Shown here one piece after another: positions 41,809 to 45,654 of a stretch of DNA of 45,654 nt. Source of the stretch: Clostridium sp. (GTDB lineage Bacteria > Bacillota > Clostridia > Oscillospirales > Ruminococcaceae); the NCBI GenBank assembly GCA_023664445.1, contig JAMPFN010000003.1, forward strand, positions 1 to 45,654. The letters are read 5' to 3'. Under the pieces are notes generated by a model that made no database searches, was not told where the DNA came from, and saw only the letters and a program-made list of their open reading frames with translations. The position numbers and the translations under genes are program-made. The number at the start of each line of letters is the position of its first letter. Position 1 is the stretch's first letter.

Positions 41809-42558
41809 TTAACAATATTTCAACACAACAATGTGTATCCTTCCCTTTTTCGATACGCCCGATACTTTTTCAAGACGGTATTTGCCATGTCCCCTTACCG
41901 AGAAGATATCTTTTTCTTTTAATATTATCTTTCCCGATTGTGCGGGCTTATAATTTATCTCGACCGCTCCGCTCAGAGCCGCGTCTGCCGCATGACTCCT
42001 GCCCTTCCCCAAGGCAAGGCTTAATATACAGTCAAGCCGCAGCGACGCAACCGTGCCGCTTATCTCACGATATGAACTGCTTTTATCAAGCTGCGGCAGT
42101 TCTTCCGATGTTACCGAAACCCCGACAGAACCGATCTTTGTTATTTCAAACAATATCGTATCCCTCACAGTATCGGCAGTAAAAACCTGAGCAAGTCCGT
42201 TTCCGACAATTATATCCCCGATCGTTTCACGTTTGATATTCAAGGACGTCAACGCGCCGAGAAAATCTCTGTGCGAAAGCTTGTAAGAAGATTTGTATTT
42301 AAAAGTAATACAAGACAACGGAAAATCACTGTTTTTGGGGCAGCAATAATCGCTGAAAACACAAAGCATCGTTCTGTCCGCATTTTCAATACCGCCGTAA
42401 AAACAGTAATTCTCATGTCCAAGCCTTCTGAGTTCCGTTTCAGCAGTAAATCTTTGTCTTTCGTTGAGAAAATGAGTAAACGTCATCCCTCTGCGTTCGG
42501 ACAAAGCTATCAGATCTGAAATTCTCGCTGCAAAAGTTTTTTCATCGTAATCGTTCAT
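41809..42558 (-). CDS. ylmH: YlmH-family S4-domain RNA-binding protein
   Basis: A 249-residue protein of the YlmH family, found next to divIVA and sepF in Firmicutes. The N-terminal part is an unnamed alpha/beta domain ('ALTSLNIKRETIGDIIV'), the C-terminal part an S4 domain (about 175-240, 'LRLDCILSLALGKGRSHAADAALSGAVEIN'). YlmH has been linked to ribosome-associated quality control in Bacillus. It begins just after the sepF stop and no strong Shine-Dalgarno is visible, so translational coupling is likely. Confidence 0.9.
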   Translation of the reverse strand: MNDYDEKTFAARISDLIALSERRGMTFTHFLNERQRFTAETELRRLGHENYCFYGGIENADRTMLCVFSDYCCPKNSDFPLSCITFKYKSSYKLSHRDFLGALTSLNIKRETIGDIIVGNGLAQVFTADTVRDTILFEITKIGSVGVSVTSEELPQLDKSSSYREISGTVASLRLDCILSLALGKGRSHAADAALSGAVEINYKPAQSGKIILKEKDIFSVRGHGKYRLEKVSGVSKKGRIHIVVLKYC

Positions 42559-43059
42559 TTAGATTATAACGCCGTTGCTTTCAAGTTCGTCGACAAGATC
42601 GCCGCCTATAAAGCCCACGTTATACGGAGTTATAATATATGTCTGATTCGCAACGGGCTTAAGCGTACCGCCGTTTGCATAAGCCACTCCGACAAGAAAA
42701 TCAATAATTCTTCTTCTGATATCCGCAGGTGAATTTTCAAGATTCAGCACAACGGTCTTCTTAGCGATAAGATGATCCGCTATCTGCTTTGAGTCCTGGA
42801 ATTTTTCCGGCTTTACAAGCACTACCTGAAGCTGAGCCGTCGCCTGTATATTTACGACCTTGTTGCGCTTTTCCTCGGTATCGTCGTATCTATCCGGGCG
42901 ATAACTGCGTCCCACTTCGTATTCTCTTTCGCTTCTGCTCTCGCCGTAATCCCTGTCAGACGAAGCGGGTTTTCTCTGATACCCGTCATCATACTGATCG
43001 TCTTCGTCATCCTGCGGAACAAAAAACTCCTTGACATTCTTAAAAATATCCATTCCCAT
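42559..43059 (-). CDS. sepF: Cell-division protein SepF
   Basis: A 166-residue SepF: N-terminal amphipathic membrane anchor (MGMDIFKNVKEFFVP), a disordered charged region (about 18-75, with many Asp, Arg, Tyr and Glu) and the C-terminal SepF fold ('VVLVKPEKFQDSKQIADHLIAKKTVVLNLEN'). It bundles FtsZ and tethers it to the membrane. I chose the ATG ending at 43059 with AGGAG nine bases upstream; a GTG at 43065 is in frame. Confidence 0.92.
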   Translation of the reverse strand: MGMDIFKNVKEFFVPQDDEDDQYDDGYQRKPASSDRDYGESRSEREYEVGRSYRPDRYDDTEEKRNKVVNIQATAQLQVVLVKPEKFQDSKQIADHLIAKKTVVLNLENSPADIRRRIIDFLVGVAYANGGTLKPVANQTYIITPYNVGFIGGDLVDELESNGVII

Positions 43060-43116
43060 TCTCACGTTCTCCTATCATAAATTTGAATTTTAGATTCATA
43101 TCCTAAGTTTCTGTAA

Positions 43117-43812
43117 TTACACATAATTTCTCGGACCGAAAAGTCCTCTTCCTATCCTAACCATATTAGATCCGTATTTTACTGCCTCGGCATAATCGTC
43201 GGACATGCCCATAGAAAGGTAATCCATACTAATATTATGTATGTTTTTACCTGAAATGTCAACATACAGCTCCTGCATACCGCAAAAAAATTTTTCCGAC
43301 GAGCCGATCGGCGGTATAGCCATAAGTCCTCTTACACGGACATTTGAAAGCTCCGAAACCCGATAAACAAGCTCCTCGAGTTCCGTCCTGTCAACACCGC
43401 TTTTTGATTCCTCGCTGCCGATATTGACCTCTATCAGAATATCCATGCATTTGCCGATCCTTTGGGCATGCTTATCTATTTCTTCGGCAAGCTTTAAGCT
43501 GTCGACCGATTGTATCATAGAAACGCTGTCAATAATATATTTTACTTTATTTGTCTGAAGGTGTCCGATAAACTGCACCTGCGCTCTTTTATCATAAAAC
43601 TCGCGCTTTGAGGTATATTCCTGAACACGGTTTTCCCCCAACAGTCTTATTCCCAATTCTACCGCATGATTCACCGCCGCCGGATCGACTGTTTTGGTAA
43701 CTGCCATAATAGATATTTCTTCATCCGACTTTCTGTATTTTGCGGCTGCTTCTCCGATATTATAAACGATTTTTCTGTAATTTTCATCAATACAGCTGAA
43801 ATCAGTTTTCAT
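43117..43812 (-). CDS. yggS: YggS/YlmE PLP-binding homeostasis protein
   Basis: A 231-residue alanine-racemase-like PLP barrel of the YggS/PLPBP family, controlling free pyridoxal phosphate. The PLP Lys sits in 'IMAVTKTVDPAAV'; further blocks are 'GENRVQEY', 'FIGHLQTNK' and 'GMSDDYAEAVKYGSNMVRIGRGLFG'. The ATG ending at 43812 has AAGGTG upstream; its start overlaps the upstream HlyD-like gene by 11 bases. Confidence 0.92.
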   Translation of the reverse strand: MKTDFSCIDENYRKIVYNIGEAAAKYRKSDEEISIMAVTKTVDPAAVNHAVELGIRLLGENRVQEYTSKREFYDKRAQVQFIGHLQTNKVKYIIDSVSMIQSVDSLKLAEEIDKHAQRIGKCMDILIEVNIGSEESKSGVDRTELEELVYRVSELSNVRVRGLMAIPPIGSSEKFFCGMQELYVDISGKNIHNISMDYLSMGMSDDYAEAVKYGSNMVRIGRGLFGPRNYV

Positions 43813-45052
43813 CAGTTTCAACACCTTCCACAACAATATCGTCATAAAGCGCAAGATATCCGTCTCCGGCATTCAGCTCCGAAAGAACATAATCGCTGCC
43901 TTCATATACGATCTTTATCTTTTTAAAAGAAACGCGCTCGCCAAGCTTTACATATACGCCTTTACAGTTGACGATCTCCTTTTTTTCAGCGCCCGTTTCC
44001 TCGTCATAAACAGTTTCCTCCATATCGAGGAATCTTATAGCCTTTCTCGGAACCTTTATTCCCTCAAACTTGCCCGCGATCATCTCAACTCTTTCAGATC
44101 TGTGCTGGACAAGGTCATAGGTGATATCGTCGCATTTTATTATAACGATACTTTCTTCCGGCTTTTCGGTGCTTCTTATATCATAAATAGTACCGTCAGC
44201 CGTATCGGATATAGACTGGAATTTAAGCTCGACATCGTCGTCAACGGCAAATCCCATTTCTCTGTTGTCTATAACGCCAGCTATATACCATTCATAGCTG
44301 TTTATAAGCTTTCCCACAACCGCGTTGTCATCGATCGGTCCGCTGTCTTTAACTTCGTTTATAGTTTTCGGAGTAATGCTCTTCAGAACATCAGGCTTCA
44401 AAGTATCCTCATAACCGTCGGCATAGCTTACAAAATAAGCTGAATTTCCCGAAACTATCGTATCAAGGGGAACTGCTTCCGAAACCTTAAGCTTTGATAT
44501 TTCAGCGTTTATCTCATTGATACGGGTATTAAAATCGACCTCGGCGGCAGTTACAAGCTGATAAGTACTCAAAAGTACAAGAAGCTCGTCTTTGCTGCTT
44601 GAAAGCTCGTCAAAGTTTCCTCTTTCACGGCTTTCAACAACGGATTTATACTGTTCTTCTATCAGCGCCGCTATATTAGCGGGTTGGGCGGATTTGAGCG
44701 TTCCCGGATTCTGAATCTTTCTTAAAATCGAAAGCTCGCCGTTAAGCTCGTCAAGTCGCTGTTTTATGTCTATCTGTGCCTCGTCATTATATATCTCGGC
44801 TATTACCGAGCCTTTGCCAAGCTTTCCTCCATCCGAAACGCAATAGCTGACAGAACCTGTCCCGCCGTATCTCACAACGCTCTCATCGCGTATATACACG
44901 CCTTTAAACGATATCGAATCGTCTGTCGTTGAAAGAATAGCCGTTTCGGTCTTGTACTTCTGATTAAGCATGTGGAATCCGATGGTCAAAAGACATGTTC
45001 CGACGCATATAACCAAAAGAAAATTGAGTATCTTAGAAGTCATAGAACTCAT
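43802..45052 (-). CDS. HlyD-like membrane-anchored protein of the division cluster
   Basis: A 416-residue protein with one N-terminal transmembrane segment (about 8-28), a split lipoyl/barrel-type half ('GKGSVIAEIYNDEAQ'), a coiled-coil hairpin (about 105-205) and further beta domains. The order fits the HlyD efflux adaptor family. Clostridia often carry such a protein next to yggS-sepF, with no transporter; no exporter gene is adjacent here, so a role at the division site is possible. The start is the ATG at 45052; no strong ribosome site is visible within the usual distance. Confidence 0.75.
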   Translation of the reverse strand: MSSMTSKILNFLLVICVGTCLLTIGFHMLNQKYKTETAILSTTDDSISFKGVYIRDESVVRYGGTGSVSYCVSDGGKLGKGSVIAEIYNDEAQIDIKQRLDELNGELSILRKIQNPGTLKSAQPANIAALIEEQYKSVVESRERGNFDELSSSKDELLVLLSTYQLVTAAEVDFNTRINEINAEISKLKVSEAVPLDTIVSGNSAYFVSYADGYEDTLKPDVLKSITPKTINEVKDSGPIDDNAVVGKLINSYEWYIAGVIDNREMGFAVDDDVELKFQSISDTADGTIYDIRSTEKPEESIVIIKCDDITYDLVQHRSERVEMIAGKFEGIKVPRKAIRFLDMEETVYDEETGAEKKEIVNCKGVYVKLGERVSFKKIKIVYEGSDYVLSELNAGDGYLALYDDIVVEGVETDEN

Positions 45053-45056
45053 TTAC

Positions 45057-45302
45057 TTATTGATTCTCCATTTTTTCCGCCGCGTCAAGTATCGGTATCT
45101 GCTTAAGCGGACAGATAGTCGATATCGCATGCTTGTAGACAAGATTCTGCTTTCCGTCGCAATCAAGGATAACGATATAATTATCAAAACCTCTGACCAT
45201 TCCCTTAAACTGAAAACCGTTTGTAAGGTAAATAGTAACCGGTATCCTGTCTTTTCTCGCCTGATTCAAAAATACGTCCTGAAGATTGATCGTTTTGTTC
45301 AT
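45057..45302 (-). CDS. hfq: RNA chaperone Hfq
   Basis: An 81-residue Sm-like protein that forms a hexamer and helps small RNAs pair with mRNA. Seen: '[32 protein letters not shown]' (Sm1) and '[12 protein letters not shown]' (Sm2, with the YKHA block). The ATG ending at 45302 has GGGAG eight bases upstream; a GTG at 45311 overlaps the site. First gene of the long minus-strand cluster. Confidence 0.95.
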   Translation of the reverse strand: MNKTINLQDVFLNQARKDRIPVTIYLTNGFQFKGMVRGFDNYIVILDCDGKQNLVYKHAISTICPLKQIPILDAAEKMENQ

Positions 45303-45443
45303 GTTCAACACTCCCTGCTATTACACATTTTCTTGATTTATACTGTCTGTTTTTTTATTTTATTAATGACACCATAAATTTAATTTTATATTTACGGTAT
45401 TTTTATCCTATATGCGCGAAATAAATCTTTGATTCACGAATGC

Positions 45444-45654
45444 GCAAGGACTTTGAATATATTATAATAAACGCATTACGCTTATTATACATAAATTTTT
45501 ATTTATGGTATAATCGTCCGATATGCAGGGAGCAAATTTCAATTTGCGTATCTGCAAGGACTTTAAATAAAAGATAATAAGCGTTTACGCTTATTATACC
45601 ATAAATTTTTATTTATGGTATAATCGTCCGATATGCAGGGAGCAAATTTCAATT
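45444..45654. repeat. 110-bp tandem repeat with perfect palindromes and promoter-like boxes
   Basis: The text starting GCAAGGACTTT at 45444 recurs at 45554; TATAATCGTCCGATATGCAG recurs at 45509 and 45619, a period of 110 bases. Each unit contains the palindrome ATTATACCATAAAT/ATTTATGGTATAAT, with a one-base deletion in the first copy. It also has TAATAAGCGT/ACGCTTATTA-type symmetry and a GCAAATT/AATTTGC hairpin after an extended -10 (TGGTATAAT). The second unit runs off the window. Bases 45303-45440 hold the hfq leader and no gene. Confidence 0.85.

Overview
The window reads as a chromosomal segment of an anaerobic, spore-lineage Clostridium-class bacterium, most likely a cellulolytic Ruminococcus or close relative (Oscillospiraceae). 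Pointers: a GH9-CBM3c-dockerin cellulase, a cohesin-like lipoprotein, a trimeric electron-bifurcating [FeFe] hydrogenase, the sporulation genes yqfC, yqfD and ylbJ, split transketolase subunits, and Clostridia-type gene orders. The taxon is an inference; there is no rRNA here.

Layout. 1-4.5 kb (+): a dispersed repeat, the dockerin cellulase, a DUF1893 protein and a YgjP-type metalloprotease. 4.5-8.7 kb (-): hydC-hydB-hydA. 9-13.3 kb (-): a TetM-like GTPase fused to a Rae1/YacP-like nuclease domain, then homoserine dehydrogenase and an ACT-domain regulator. 13.4-17.4 kb: repeat copies, yqfD/yqfC (-), ylbJ (+), a probable MITE and a small DUF6514-like gene with a structured leader. 17.4-21.4 kb: an AT-rich island of five envelope or secreted proteins, bounded by two direct repeats that each carry a promoter. 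21.4-23.4 kb: a zinc-ribbon protein, an AbrB-type regulator, three tRNAs (Lys-UUU, Lys-CUU, Glu-CUC) and a small membrane protein. 23.5-29.4 kb (+): phoH-ybeY-era-yqzL-recO-mutS2. 29.4-30.6 kb (+): a lipoprotein whose C-terminus looks like a circularly permuted cohesin. 30.7-45.3 kb (-): a long colinear run that reads, in transcription order, hfq, HlyD-like gene, yggS, sepF, ylmH, divIVA, ileS, lspA, rluD, HAD phosphatase, triplicated lipoprotein, two transketolase subunits, two membrane proteins, and a separate small gene. The right edge enters a 110-bp tandem palindromic repeat.

How the genes fit together. The cellulase is built to plug into a cohesin and the permuted cohesin lipoprotein could be a membrane anchor for such enzymes, but pairing is not shown. 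HydABC disposes of NADH plus ferredoxin electrons as H2 during fermentation. The phoH-to-mutS2 block covers ribosome maturation and DNA repair; the hfq-to-lspA block is the cell-division neighbourhood typical of Firmicutes.

The observations most worth checking are the permuted cohesin (29598-30539), the ribosomal GTPase-nuclease fusion (8962-11517), the repeat-bounded envelope island (17192-21427), the MITE at 16464-16631 and the 110-bp palindromic tandem repeat beside hfq.
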